Shown here in pieces: positions 13,741 through 26,329 of a stretch of 64,000 bases of DNA. The notes below the pieces were generated by a model, which was not told the origin of the DNA, ran no database searches, and saw nothing but the letters and a program-made list of their open reading frames with translations. This DNA is from Osedax fenrisi (taxonomy: Eukaryota > Annelida > Polychaeta > Sabellida > Siboglinidae). The stretch covers positions 310,001 through 374,000 of the forward strand of contig CAXHSG010000197.1 of the NCBI GenBank assembly GCA_964019155.1. The letters run 5' to 3'. Within the stretch, counting starts at the first letter, position 1; the number at the start of each line of letters is the position of its first letter. The translations under genes were made by a program, and so were the position numbers.

Positions 13741-13830
13741 CTAACTCTAGGTAATTCTAGCTAACTTTAGCTAACTCTAGCTAACTCTAGCTAACTCTAG
13801 GTAACTTTAGCTAACTCTAGGTAACTCTAG

Positions 13831-15860
13831 GTAACTTTAGCTAACTCTAGCTAACTCTAGGTAACTTTAGCTAACTCTAGCTAACTCTAGCTAACTTTAG
13901 CTAACTCTAGCTAACTCTAGGTAATTCTAGATAACTTTAGCTAACTCTAGGTAACTCTAGCTAACTATAGGTAACTTTAGCTAACTCAGGGTAACTTTAG
14001 CTAACTCTAGGTAACTCTAGGTAATTCTAGCTAACTCTACCTAACTCTAGGTAACTCTAGGTAACTCTAGGTAACACTAGCTAACTTTAGCTAACTCTAG
14101 CTAACTCTAGGTAACTCTAGCTAACTTTAGCTAACTCTAGCTAACTCTAGGTAACTCTAGCTAACTTTAGCTAACTCTAGCTAACTCTAGCTAATTCTAG
14201 GTAACTCTAGCTAACTCTAGCTAACTCTAGGTAACTCTAGCTAACTCTAGCTAACTTTAGCTAACTCTAGCTAACTCTAGGTAACTTTAGCTAACTCTAG
14301 CTAACTCTAGGTAACTCTAGGTAATTCTAGCTAACTCTAGGTTACTCTAGCTAACTCTAGCTAACTTTAGCTAACTCTAGGTAACTCTGGCTAACTCTAG
14401 CTAACTCTAGCTAACTCTAGCTAACTTTAGCTAACTCTATGTAACTCTAGCTAACTCTAGCTAACTCTAGGTAACTCTAGCTAACTCTAGCTAACTTTAG
14501 CTAACTCTAGCTAACTCTAGCTAACTCTAGGTAACTCTAGCTAACTCTAGCTAACTTTAGCTAACTCTAGGTAACTCTAGCTATCTCTAGCTAACTCTAG
14601 CTAACTCTAGCTAACTCTAGCTAACTCTAGCTATCTCTAGCTAACTCTAGCTAACTCTAGCTAACTCTAGCTAACTCTAGGTAACTCTAGCTAACTTTAG
14701 CTAACTCTAGCTAACTCTAGCTAACTCTAGGTAATTCTAGCTAACTTTAGCTAACTCTAGGTAACTCTAGCTAACTCTAGGCAACTTTAGCTAACTCTAG
14801 CTAACTCTAGCTAACTCTAGCTAACTCTAGCTAACTCTAGCTAACTCTAGCTAACTCTAGCTAACTCTAGCTAACTCTAGGTAACTTTAGCTAACTCTAG
14901 CTAACTCTAGCTAACTCTAGCTAACTCTAGGTAACTTTAGCTAACTCTAGCTAACTCTAGGTAACTTTAGCTAACTCTAGCTAACTCTAGCTAACTTTAG
15001 CTAACTCTAGCTAACTCTAGGTAATTCTAGATAACTTTAGCTAACTCTAGGTAACTCTAGCTAACTATAGGTAACTTTAGCTAACTCTAGGTAACTTTAG
15101 CTAACTCTAGGTAACTCTAGGTAATTCTAGCTAACTCTACCTAACTCTAGGTAACTCTAGGTAACTCTAGGTAACACTAGCTAACTTTAGCTAACTCTAG
15201 CTAACTCTAGGTAACTCTAGCTAACTTTAGCTAACTCTAGCTAACTCTAGGTAACTCTAGCTAACTTTAGCTAACTCTAGCTAACTCTAGCTAATTCTAG
15301 GTAACTCTAGCTAACTCTAGCTAACTCTAGGTAACTCTAGCTAACTCTAGCTAACTTTAGCTAACTCTAGCTAACTCTAGGTAACTTTAGCTAACTCTAG
15401 CTAACTCTAGGTAACTCTAGGTAATTCTAGCTAACTCTAGGTTACTCTAGCTAACTCTAGCTAACTTTAGCTAACTCTAGGTAACTCTGGCTAACTCTAG
15501 CTAACTCTAGCTAACTCTAGCTAACTCTAGCTAACTCTATGTAACTCTAGCTAACTCTAGCTAACTCTAGGTAACTCTAGCTAACTCTAGCTAACTTTAG
15601 CTAACTCTAGCTAACTCTAGCTAACTCTAGGTAACTCTAGCTAACTCTAGCTAACTTTAGCTAACTCTAGGTAACTCTAGCTATCTCTAGCTAACTCTAG
15701 CTAACTCTAGCTAACTCTAGCTAACTCTAGCTATCTCTAGCTAACTCTAGCTAACTCTAGCTAACTCTAGCTAACTCTAGGTAACTCTAGCTAACTTTAG
15801 CTAACTCTAGCTAACTCTAGCTAACTCTAGGTAATTCTAGCTAACTTTAGCTAACTCTAG
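13831..15860 (+). repeat. Tandem duplication at lag 1,100 bp (13,831-14,760 and 14,931-15,860)
   Basis: Both copies carry the cassette (14,031/15,131) and a doublet of ctatctctag monomers 50 bp apart (14,581 and 14,631; 15,681 and 15,731). The first copy has private changes such as ctaactcagg at 13,981. The doublet is a marker of domain B and domain D. Confidence 0.75.
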
Positions 15861-16080
15861 CTAACTCTAGGTAACTTTAGCTAACTCTAGCTAACTCTAG
15901 CTAACTCTAGCTAACTCTAGGTAACTCTATCTAACTCTAGGTTACTCTAGCTAACTCTAGCTAACTCTAGATAATTCTAGCTAACTTTAGCTAACTCTAG
16001 CTAACTCTAGCTAACTCTAGGTAACTTTAGGTAACTCTAGCTAACTCTAGGTAACTCTAGCTAACTCTAGCTAACTTTAG

Positions 16081-17760
16081 CTAACTCTAGCTAACTCTAG
16101 CTAACTCTAGGTAACTCTATCTAACTCTAGGTTACTCTAGCTAACTCTAGCTAACTCTAGCTAACTCTAGCTAACTCTAGCTAACTCAGGCTAACTCTAG
16201 CTAACTCTAGCTAACTCTAGCTAACTCTAGCTAACTTTAGCTAACTCTAGCTAACTCTAGATAATTCTAGCTAACTTTAGCTAACTCTAGCTAACTCTAG
16301 CTAACTCTAGGTAACTTTAGGTAACTCTAGCTAACTCTAGGTAACTCTAGCTAACTCTAGCTAACTTTAGCTAACTCTAGCTAACTCTAGCTAACTCTAG
16401 GTAACTCTAGCTAACTCTAGCTAACTTTAGCTAACTCTAGGTAACTCTAGCTAACTCTAGCTAACTCTAGCTAACTCTAGCTAACTCTAGCTAACTCTAG
16501 GTAACTCTAGCTAACTTTAGCTAACTCTAGCTAACTCTAGCTAACTCTAGGTAATTCTAGCTAACTTTAGCTAACTCTAGGTAACTCTAGCTAACTCTAG
16601 GCAACTTTAGCTAACTCTAGCTAACTCTAGCTAACTCTAGCTAACTCTAGCTAACTCTAGCTAACTCTAGGCAACTTTAGCTAACTCTAGCTAACTCTAG
16701 CTAACTCTAGCTAACTCTAGCTAACTCTAGCTAACTCTAGCTAACTTTAGCTAACTCTAGGTAACTTTAGCTAACTCTAGCTAACTCTAGCTAACTCTAG
16801 TTAACTCTAGGTAACTTTAGCTAACTCTAGCTAACTCTAGCTAACTCTAGCTAACTCTAGCTAACTATAGCTAACTCTAGCTAACTCTAGGTAACTTTAG
16901 CTAACTCTAGCTAACTTTAGCTAACTCTAGCTAACTCTAGCTAACTCTAGCTAACTCTAGCTAACTCTAGCTAACTCTAGCTAACTCTAGCTAACTCTAG
17001 GTAACTTTAGCTAACTCTAGCTAACTCTAGCTAACTCTAGGTAATTCTAGCTAACTTTAGCTAACTCTAGCTAACTCTAGCTAACTCTAGGTAACTTTAG
17101 CTAACTATAGGTAACTCTAGGTAACTTTAGCTAACTCTAGCTAACTCTAGGTAACTTTAGCTAACTCTAGCTAACTCTAGCTAACTTTAGCTAACTCTAG
17201 CTAACTCTAGGTAATTCTAGATAACTTTAGCTAACTCTAGGTAACTCTAGCTAACTATAGGTAACTTTAGCTAACTCTAGGTAACTTTAGCTAACTCTAG
17301 GTAACTCTAGGTAATTCTAGCTAACTCTACCTAACTCTAGGTAACTCTAGGTAACTCTAGGTAACACTAGCTAACTTTAGCTAACTCTAGCTAACTCTAG
17401 GTAACTCTAGCTAACTTTAGCTAACTCTAGCTAACTCTAGGTAACTCTAGCTAACTTTAGCTAACTCTAGCTAACTCTAGCTAATTCTAGGTAACTCTAG
17501 CTAACTCTAGCTAACTCTAGGTAACTCTAGCTAACTCTAGCTAACTTTAGCTAACTCTAGCTAACTCTAGGTAACTTTAGCTAACTCTAGCTAACTCTAG
17601 GTAACTCTAGGTAATTCTAGCTAAATCTAGGTTACTCTAGCTAACTCTAGCTAACTTTAGCTAACTCTAGGTAACTCTGGCTAACTCTAGCTAACTCTAG
17701 CTAACTCTAGCTAACTCTAGCTAACTCTATGTAACTCTAGCTAACTCTAGCTAACTCTAG
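16081..17760 (+). repeat. 1.68-kb block, second copy
   Basis: It pairs with 12,061-13,740 at lag 4,020. This copy has its own change, ctaaatctag, at 17,621. The cassette starts at 17,321, matching 13,301 in the first copy. Confidence 0.75.
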
Positions 17761-18540
17761 GTAACTCTAGCTAACTCTAGCTAACTTTAGCTAACTCTAG
17801 CTAACTCTAGCTAACTCTAGGTAACTCTAGCTAACTCTAGCTAACTTTAGCTAACTCTAGGTAACTCTAGCTATCTATAGCTAACTCTAGCTAACTCTAG
17901 CTAACTCTAGCTAACTCTAGCTATCTCTAGCTAACTCTAGCTAACTCTAGCTAACTCTAGCTAACTCTAGGTAACTCTAGCTAACTTTAGCTAACTCTAG
18001 CTAACTCTAGCTAACTCTAGGTAATTCTAGCTAACTTTAGCTAACTCTAGGTAACTCTAGCTAACTCTAGGCAACTTTAGCTAACTCTAGCTAACTCTAG
18101 CTAACTCTAGCTAACTCTAGCTAACTCTAGCTAACTCTAGCTAACTCTAGCTAACTCTAGCTAACTCTAGGTAACTTTAGCTAACTCTAGCTAACTCTAG
18201 CTAACTCTAGCTAACTCTAGGTAACTTTAGCTAACTCTAGCTAACTCTAGGTAACTTTAGCTAACTCTAGCTAACTCTAGCTAACTTTAGCTAACTCTAG
18301 CTAACTCTAGGTAATTCTAGATAACTTTAGCTAACTCTAGGTAACTCTAGCTAACTATAGGTAACTTTAGCTAACTCTAGGTAACTTTAGCTAACTCTAG
18401 GTAACTCTAGGTAATTCTAGCTAACTCTACCTAACTCTAGGTAACTCTAGGTAACTCTAGGTAACACTAGCTAACTTTAGCTAACTCTAGCTAACTCTAG
18501 GTAACTCTAGCTAACTTTAGCTAACTCTAGCTAACTCTAG
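17011..18540 (+). repeat. 1.53-kb block copied from 13,721-15,250 type (lag 3,290 bp)
   Basis: The cassette (18,421 against 15,131) and the ctatctctag doublet (17,871 and 17,921 against 14,581 and 14,631) fall at the same offset. Here the first member of the doublet has a further change, ctatctatag. The block overlaps the 16,081-17,760 block, so exchanges at lags 3,290 and 4,020 were superimposed. Confidence 0.7.
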
Positions 18541-19560
18541 GTAACTTTAGCTAACTCTAGCTAACTCTAGGTAACTCTAGCTAACTCTAGCTAACTCTAG
18601 GTAACTCTAGCTAACTCTAGCTAACTTTAGCTAACTCTAGCTAACTCTAGCTAACTCTAGGTAACTCTAGGTAACTCTAGCTAACTTTAGCTAACTCTAG
18701 GTAACTCTAGCTATCTCTAGCTAACTCTAGCTAACTCTAGCTAACTCTAGCTAACTCTAGCTATCTCTAGCTAACTCTAGCTAACTCTAGCTAACTCTAG
18801 CTAACTCTAGGTAACTCTAGCTAACTTTAGCTAACTCTAGCTAACTATAGCTAACTCTAGGTAATTCTAGCTAACTTTAGCTAACTCTAGCTAACTCTAG
18901 GTAACTTTAGCTAACTCTAGCTAACTCTAGCTAACTCTAGCTAACTCTAGATAATTCTAGCTAACTTTAGCTAACTCTAGCTAACTCTAGCTAACTCTAG
19001 GTAACTTTAGGTAACTCTAGCTAACTCTAGGTAACTCTAGCTAACTCTAGGTAACTTTAGCTAACTCTAGGTAACTTTAGCTAACTCTAGGTAACTCTAG
19101 GTAATTCTAGCTAACTCTACCTAACTCTAGGTAACTCTAGGTAACTCTAGGTAACACTAGCTAACTTTAGCTAACTCTAGCTAACTCTAGGTAACTCTAG
19201 CTAACTTTAGCTAACTCTAGCTAACTCTAGGTAACTCTAGCTAACTTTAGCTAACTCTAGCTAACTCTAGCTAATTCTAGGTAACTCTAGCTAACTCTAG
19301 CTAACTCTAGGTAACTCTAGCTAACTCTAGCTAACTTTAGCTAACTCTAGCTAACTCTAGGTAACTTTAGCTAACTCTAGCTAACTCTAGGTAACTCTAG
19401 GTAATTCTAGCTAACTCTAGGTTACTCTAGCTAACTCTAGCTAACTTTAGCTAACTCTAGCTAACTCTAGCTAACTCTAGGTAACTCTAGCTAACTCTAG
19501 CTAACTTTAGCTAACTCTAGGTAACTCTAGCTAACTCTAGCTAACTCTAGCTAACTCTAG
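18541..19560 (+). repeat. Short rearranged units between 18.5 and 19.6 kb
   Basis: The region holds decamers only. A ctatctctag doublet lies at 18,711 and 18,761 and a cassette at 19,111. The 440-bp segment 19,021-19,460 recurs at 19,601-20,040 (lag 580). The units look truncated compared with the 1.1-kb units to the left. No gene or other element is seen. Confidence 0.65.
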
Positions 19561-22270
19561 CTAACTCTAGCTAACTCTAGGTAATTCTAGATAACTTTAG
19601 CTAACTCTAGGTAACTCTAGCTAACTATAGGTAACTTTAGCTAACTCTAGGTAACTTTAGCTAACTCTAGGTAACTCTAGGTAATTCTAGCTAACTCTAC
19701 CTAACTCTAGGTAACTCTAGGTAACTCTAGGTAACACTAGCTAACTTTAGCTAACTCTAGCTAACTCTAGGTAACTCTAGCTAACTTTAGCTAACTCTAG
19801 CTAACTCTAGGTAACTCTAGCTAACTTTAGCTAACTCTAGCTAACTCTAGCTAATTCTAGGTAACTCTAGCTAACTCTAGCTAACTCTAGGTAACTCTAG
19901 CTAACTCTAGCTAACTTTAGCTAACTCTAGCTAACTCTAGGTAACTTTAGCTAACTCTAGCTAACTCTAGGTAACTCTAGGTAATTCTAGCTAACTCTAG
20001 GTTACTCTAGCTAACTCTAGCTAACTTTAGCTAACTCTAGGTAACTCTAGCTAACTCTAGCTAACTCTAGCTAACTCTAGCTAACTCTAGCTAACTCTAT
20101 GTAACTCTAGCTAACTCTAGCTAACTCTAGGTAACTCTAGCTAACTCTAGCTAACTTTAGCTAACTCTAGCTAACTCTAGCTAACTCTAGGTAACTCTAG
20201 CTAACTCTAGCTAACTTTAGCTAACTCTAGGTAACTCTAGCTATCTCTAGCTAACTCTAGCTAACTCTAGCTAACTCTAGCTAACTCTAGCTATCTCTAG
20301 CTAACTCTAGCTAACTCTAGCTAACTCTAGCTAACTCTAGGTAACTCTAGCTAACTTTAGCTAACTCTAGCTAACTCTAGCTAACTCTAGGTAATTCTAG
20401 CTAACTTTAGCTAACTCTAGGTAACTCTAGCTAACTCTAGGCAACTTTAGCTAACTCTAGCTAACTCTAGCTAACTCTAGCTAACTCTAGCTAACTCTAG
20501 CTAACTCTAGCTAACTCTAGCTAACTCTAGCTAACTCTAGGTAACTTTAGCTAACTCTAGCTAACTCTAGCTAACTCTAGCTAACTCTAGGTAACTCTAT
20601 CTAACTCTAGGTTACTCTAGCTAACTCTAGCTAACTCTAGCTAACTCTAGCTAACTCTAGCTAACTCTAGCTAACTCTAGCTAACTCTAGCTAACTTTAG
20701 CTAACTCTAGCTAACTCTAGCTAACTCTAGATAATTCTAGCTAACTTTAGCTAACTCTAGCTAACTCTAGCTAACTCTAGGTAACTTTAGGTAACTCTAG
20801 CTAACTCTAGGTAACTCTAGCTAACTCTAGCTAACTTTAGCTAACTCTAGCTAACTCTAGCTAACTCTAGGTAACTCTAGCTAACTCTAGCTAACTTTAG
20901 CTAACTCTAGGTAACTCTAGCTAACTCTAGCTAACTCTAGCTAACTCTAGCTAACTCTAGCTAACTCTAGCTAACTCTAGCTAACTTTAGCTAACTCTAG
21001 TTAACTCTAGCTAACTCTAGGTAATTCTAGCTAACTTTAGCTAACTCTAGGTAACTCTAGCTAACTCTAGGCAACTTTAGCTAACTCTAGCTAACTCTAG
21101 CTAACTCTAGCTAACTCTAGCTAACTCTAGCTAACTCTAGCTAACTTTAGCTAACTCTAGGTAACTTTAGCTAACTCTAGCTAACTCTATGTAACTCTAG
21201 GTAATTCTAGCTAACTCTAGGTTACTCTAGCTAACTCTAGCTAACTTTAGCTAACTCTAGGTAACTCTGGCTAACTCTAGCTAACTCTAGCTAACTCTAG
21301 CTAACTCTATGTAACTCTAGCTAACTCTAGCTAACTCTAGGTAACTCTAGCTAACTCTAGCTAACTTTAGCTAACTCTAGCTAACTCTAGCTAACTCTAG
21401 GTAACTCTAGCTAACTCTAGCTAACTTTAGCTAACTCTAGGTAACTCTAGCTATCTCTAGCTAACTCTAGCTAACTCTAGCTAACTCTAGCTAACTCTAG
21501 GTAACTCTAGCTAACTTTAGCTAACTCTAGCTAACTCTAGCTAACTCTAGGTAATTCTAGCTAACTTTAGCTAACTCTAGGTAACTCTAGCTAACTCTAG
21601 GCAACTTTAGCTAACTCTAGCTAACTCTAGCTAACTCTAGCTAACTCTAGCTAACTCTAGCAAACTCTAGCTAACTCTAGCTAACTCTAGGTAACTTTAG
21701 CTAACTCTAGCTATCTCTAGCTAACTCTAGCTAACTCTAGGTAACTCTATCTAACTCTAGGTTACTCTAGCTAACTCTAGCTAACTCTAGCTAACTCTAG
21801 CTAACTCTAGCTAACTCTAGCTAACTCTAGCTAACTCTAGCTAACTCTAGCTAACTTTAGCTAACTCTAGCTAACTCTAGATAATTCTAGCTAACTTTAG
21901 CTAACTCTAGCTAACTCTAGCTAACTCTAGGTAACTTTAGGTAACTCTAGCTAACTCTAGGTTACTCTAGCTAACTCTAGCTAACTTTAGCTAACTCTAG
22001 CTAACTCTAGCTAACTCTAGGTAACTCTAGCTAACTCTAGCTAACTTTAGCTAACTCTAGGTAACTCTAGCTAACTCTAGCTAACTCTAGCTAACTCTAG
22101 CTAACTCTAGCTAACTCTAGGTAACTCTAGCTAACTTTAGCTAACTCTAGCTAACTCTAGCTAACTCTAGGTAATTCTAGCTAACTTTAGCTAACTCTAG
22201 GTAACTCTAGCTAACTCTAGGCAACTTTAGCTAACTCTAGCTAACTCTAGCTAACTCTAGCTAACTCTAG
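19561..22270 (+). repeat. 2.7-kb left bracket block (copy of 50,180-52,889)
   Basis: The block aligns with 50,180-52,889 at lag 30,619. Landmarks are the cassette (19,691/50,310), the ctatctctag doublet (20,241 and 20,291 / 50,860 and 50,910), gtaactctat (20,591/51,210 and 21,741/52,360), and a rare gttactctag (21,961/52,580). At least one single-monomer difference interrupts it: ataattctag lies at 20,731 here and at 51,340 there. The two copies bracket the central domain. Confidence 0.7.
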
Positions 22271-25199
22271 CTAACTATAGCTAACTCTAGGCAACTTTAG
22301 CTAACTCTAGCTAACTCTAGCTAACTCTAGCTAACTCTAGCTAACTCTAGCTAACTCTAGCTAACTTTAGCTAACTCTAGGTAACTTTAGCTAACTCTAG
22401 CTAACTCTAGCTAACTCTAGTTAACTCTAGGTAACTCTAGCTAACTCTAGCTAACTTTAGCTAACTCTAGGTAACTCTAGCTAACTCTAGCTAACTCTAG
22501 CTAAATCTAGCTAACTCTAGCTAACTCTAGGTAACTCTAGCTAACTTTAGCTAACTCTAGCTAACTCTAGCTAACTCTAGGTAATTCTAGCTAACTTTAG
22601 CTAACTCTAGGTAACTCTAGCTAACTCTAGGCAACTTTAGCTAACTCTAGCTAACTCTAGCTAACTCTAGCTAACTCTAGCTAACTCTAGCTAACTCTAG
22701 GCAACTTTAGCTAACTCTAGCTAACTCTAGCTAACTCTAGCTAACTCTAGCTAACTCTAGCTAACTCTAGCTAACTTTAGCTAACTCTAGGTAACTTTAG
22801 CTAACTCTAGCTAACTCTAGCTAACTCTAGTTAACTCTAGGTAACTTTAGCTAACTCTAGCTAACTCTAGCTAACTCTAGCTAACTCTAGCTAACTATAG
22901 CTAACTCTAGCTAACTCTAGGTAACTTTAGCTAACTCTAGCTAACTTTAGCTAACTCTAGCTAACTCTAGCTAACTCTAGCTAACTCTAGGTAACTTTAG
23001 GTAACTCTAGCTAACTCTAGGTAACTCTAGCTAACTCTAGCTAACTTTAGCTAACTCTAGCTAACTCTAGCTAACTCTAGGTAACTCTAGCTAACTCTAG
23101 CTAACTTTAGCTAACTCTAGGTAACTCTAGCTAACTCTAGCTAACTCTAGCTAACTCTAGCTAACTCTAGCTAACTCTAGCTAACTCTAGCTAACTTTAG
23201 CTAACTCTAGCTAACTCTAGCTAACTCTAGGTAATTCTAGCTAACTTTAGCTAACTCTAGGTAACTCTAGCTAACTCTAGGCAACTTAACTAACTCTAGC
23301 TAACTCTAGCTAACTCTAGCTAACTCTAGCTAACTCTAGCTAACTCTAGCTAACTTTAGCTAACTCTAGGTAACTTTAGCTAACTCTAGCTAACTCTATG
23401 TAACTCTAGGTAATTCTAGCTAACTCTAGGTTACTCTAGCTAACTCTAGCTAACTTTAGCTAACTCTAGGTAACTCTGGCTAACTCTAGCTAACTCTAGC
23501 TAACTCTAGCTAACTCTATGTAACTCTAGCTAACTCTAGCTAACTCTAGGTAACTCTAGCTAACTCTAGCTAACTTTAGCTAACTCTAGCTAACTCTAGC
23601 TAACTCTAGGTAACTCTAGCTAACTCTAGCTAACTTTAGCTAACTCTAGGTAACTCTAGCTATCTCTAGCTAACTCTAGCTAACTCTAGCTAACTCTAGC
23701 TAACTCTAGGTAACTCTAGCTAACTTTAGCTAACTCTAGCTAACTCTAGCTAACTCTAGGTAATTCTAGCTAACTTTAGCTAACTCTAGGTAACTCTAGC
23801 TAACTCTAGGCAACTTTAGCTAACTCTAGCTAACTCTAGCTAACTCTAGCTAACTCTAGCTAACTCTAGCTAACTCTAGCTAACTCTAGCTAACTCTAGC
23901 TAACTCTAGCTAACTTTAGCTAACTCTAGCTAACTCTAGCTAACTCTAGCTAACTCTAGGTAACTCTATCTAACTCTAGGTTACTCTAGCTAACTCTAGC
24001 TAACTCTAGCTAACTCTAGCTAACTCTAGCTAACTCTAGCTAACTCTAGCTAACTCTAGCTAACTCTAGCTAACTTTAGCTAACTCTAGCTAACTCTAGA
24101 TAATTCTAGCTAACTTTAGCTAACTCTAGCTAACTCTAGCTAACTCTAGGTAACTTTAGGTAACTCTAGCTAACTCTAGGTTACTCTAGCTAACTCTAGC
24201 TAACTTTAGCTAACTCTAGCTAACTCTAGCTAACTCTAGGTAACTCTAGCTAACTCTAGCTAACTTTAGCTAACTCTAGGTAACTCTAGCTAACTCTAGC
24301 TAACTCTAGCTAACTCTAGCTAACTCTAGCTAACTCTAGGTAACTCTAGCTAACTTTAGCTAACTCTAGCTAACTCTAGCTAACTCTAGGTAATTCTAGC
24401 TAACTTTAGCTAACTCTAGGTAACTCTAGCTAACTCTAGGCAACTTTAGCTAACTCTAGCTAACTCTAGCTAACTCTAGCTAACTCTAGCTAACTATAGC
24501 TAACTCTAGGCAACTTTAGCTAACTCTAGCTAACTCTAGCTAACTCTAGCTAACTCTAGCTAACTCTAGCTAACTCTAGCTAACTTTAGCTAACTCTAGG
24601 TAACTTTAGCTAACTCTAGCTAACTCTAGCTAACTCTAGTTAACTCTAGGTAACTCTAGCTAACTCTAGCTAACTTTAGCTAACTCTAGGTAACTCTAGC
24701 TAACTCTAGCTAACTCTAGCTAACTCTAGCTAACTCTAGCTAACTCTAGGTAACTCTAGCTAACTTTAGCTAACTCTAGCTAACTCTAGCTAACTCTAGG
24801 TAATTCTAGCTAACTTTAGCTAACTCTAGGTAACTCTAGCTAACTCTAGGCAACTTTAGCTAACTCTAGCTAACTCTAGCTAACTCTAGCTAACTCTAGC
24901 TAACTCTAGCTAACTCTAGGCAACTTTAGCTAACTCTAGCTAACTCTAGCTAACTCTAGCTAACTCTAGCTAACTCTAGCTAACTCTAGCTAACTTTAGC
25001 TAACTCTAGGTAACTTTAGCTAACTCTAGCTAACTCTAGCTAACTCTAGTTAACTCTAGGTAACTTTAGCTAACTCTAGCTAACTCTAGCTAACTCTAGC
25101 TAACTCTAGCTAACTATAGCTAACTCTAGCTAACTCTAGGTAACTTTAGCTAACTCTAGCTAACTTTAGCTAACTCTAGCTAACTCTAGCTAACTCTAG
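20751..25199 (+). repeat. Tandem duplication of about 2,210 bp crossing the first phase shift
   Basis: The first copy (from 20,751) and second copy (from 22,961) match at lag 2,210 up to 23,280, at 2,209 after the 9-bp unit, and at 2,219 after a further one-monomer difference near 21,660/23,880. The intact gcaactttag at 21,071 sits where the second copy has the 9-bp unit at 23,281. The single-base loss therefore probably came after the duplication. The monomer caaactctag at 21,661 is private to the first copy. Confidence 0.75.
23281..23289 (+). other. 9-bp monomer, phase shift 1 (gcaacttaa)
   Basis: A gcaactttag monomer has lost one base and changed another, leaving gcaacttaa. From here monomers start at positions ending in 0. 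It is the only register break in the first 59 kb, it occurs once, and it was not spread by the duplications that copied neighbouring sequence from 23,750 onward. Confidence 0.93.
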
Positions 25200-26329
25200 C
25201 TTACTCTAGCTAACTCTAGCTAACTCTAGCTAACTTTAGCTAACTCTAGGTAACTTTAGCTAACTCTAGCTAACTCTAGCTAACTCTAGGTAATTCTAGC
25301 TAACTTTAGCTAACTCTAGCTAACTCTAGCTAACTCTAGGTAACTTTAGCTAACTCTAGGTAACTCTAGGTAACTTTAGCTAACTCTAGCTAACTCTAGG
25401 TAACTTTAGCTAACTCTAGCTAACTCTAGCTAACTTTAGCTAACTCTAGCTAACTCTAGGTAATTCTAGATAACTTTAGCTAACTCTAGGTAACTCTAGC
25501 TAACTATAGGTAACTTTAGCTAACTCTAGGTAACTTTAGCTAACTCTAGGTAACTCTAGGTAATTCTAGCTAACTCTACCTAACTCTAGGTAACTCTAGG
25601 TAACTCTAGGTAACACTAGCTAACTTTAGCTAACTCTAGCTAACTCTAGGTAACTCTAGCTAACTTTAGCTAACTCTAGCTAACTCTAGGTAACTCTAGC
25701 TAACTTTAGCTAACTCTAGCTAACTCTAGCTAATTCTAGGTAACTCTAGCTAACTCTAGCTAACTCTAGGTAACTCTAGCTAACTCTAGCTAACTTTAGC
25801 TAACTCTAGCTAACTCTAGGTAACTTTAGCTAACTCTAGCTAACTCTAGGTAACTCTAGGTAATTCTAGCTAACTCTAGGTTACTCTAGCTAACTCTAGC
25901 TAACTTTAGCTAACTCTAGGTAACTCTGGCTAACTCTAGCTAACTCTAGCTAACTCTAGCTAACTCTAGCTAACTCTATGTAACTCTAGCTAACTCTAGC
26001 TAACTCTAGTTAACTCTAGCTAACTTTAGCTAACTCTAGCTAACTCTAGCTAACTCTAGGTAATTCTAGCTAACTTTAGCTAACTCTAGGTAACTCTATC
26101 TAACTCTAGGCAACTTTAGCTAACTCTAGCTAACTCTAGCTAACTCTAGCTAACTCTAGCTAACTATAGCTAACTCTAGGCAACTTTAGCTAACTCTAGC
26201 TAACTCTAGCTAACTCTAGCTAACTCTAGCTAACTCTAGCTAACTCTAGCTAACTTTAGCTAACTCTAGGTAACTTTAGCTAACTCTAGCTAACTCTAGC
26301 TAACTCTAGTTAACTCTAGCTAACTCTAG
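23750..26329 (+). repeat. 2.58-kb block, first copy (lag 15,520 bp)
   Basis: It pairs with 39,270-41,849. Shared landmarks are an unusual ctaactttag at 23,910/39,430, gttactctag at 24,180/39,700, ctaactatag at 24,490/40,010, cttactctag at 25,200/40,720 and the cassette at 25,570/41,090. The second copy has ctaactttgg at 41,540. This is the longest lag inside the central domain. Confidence 0.75.
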
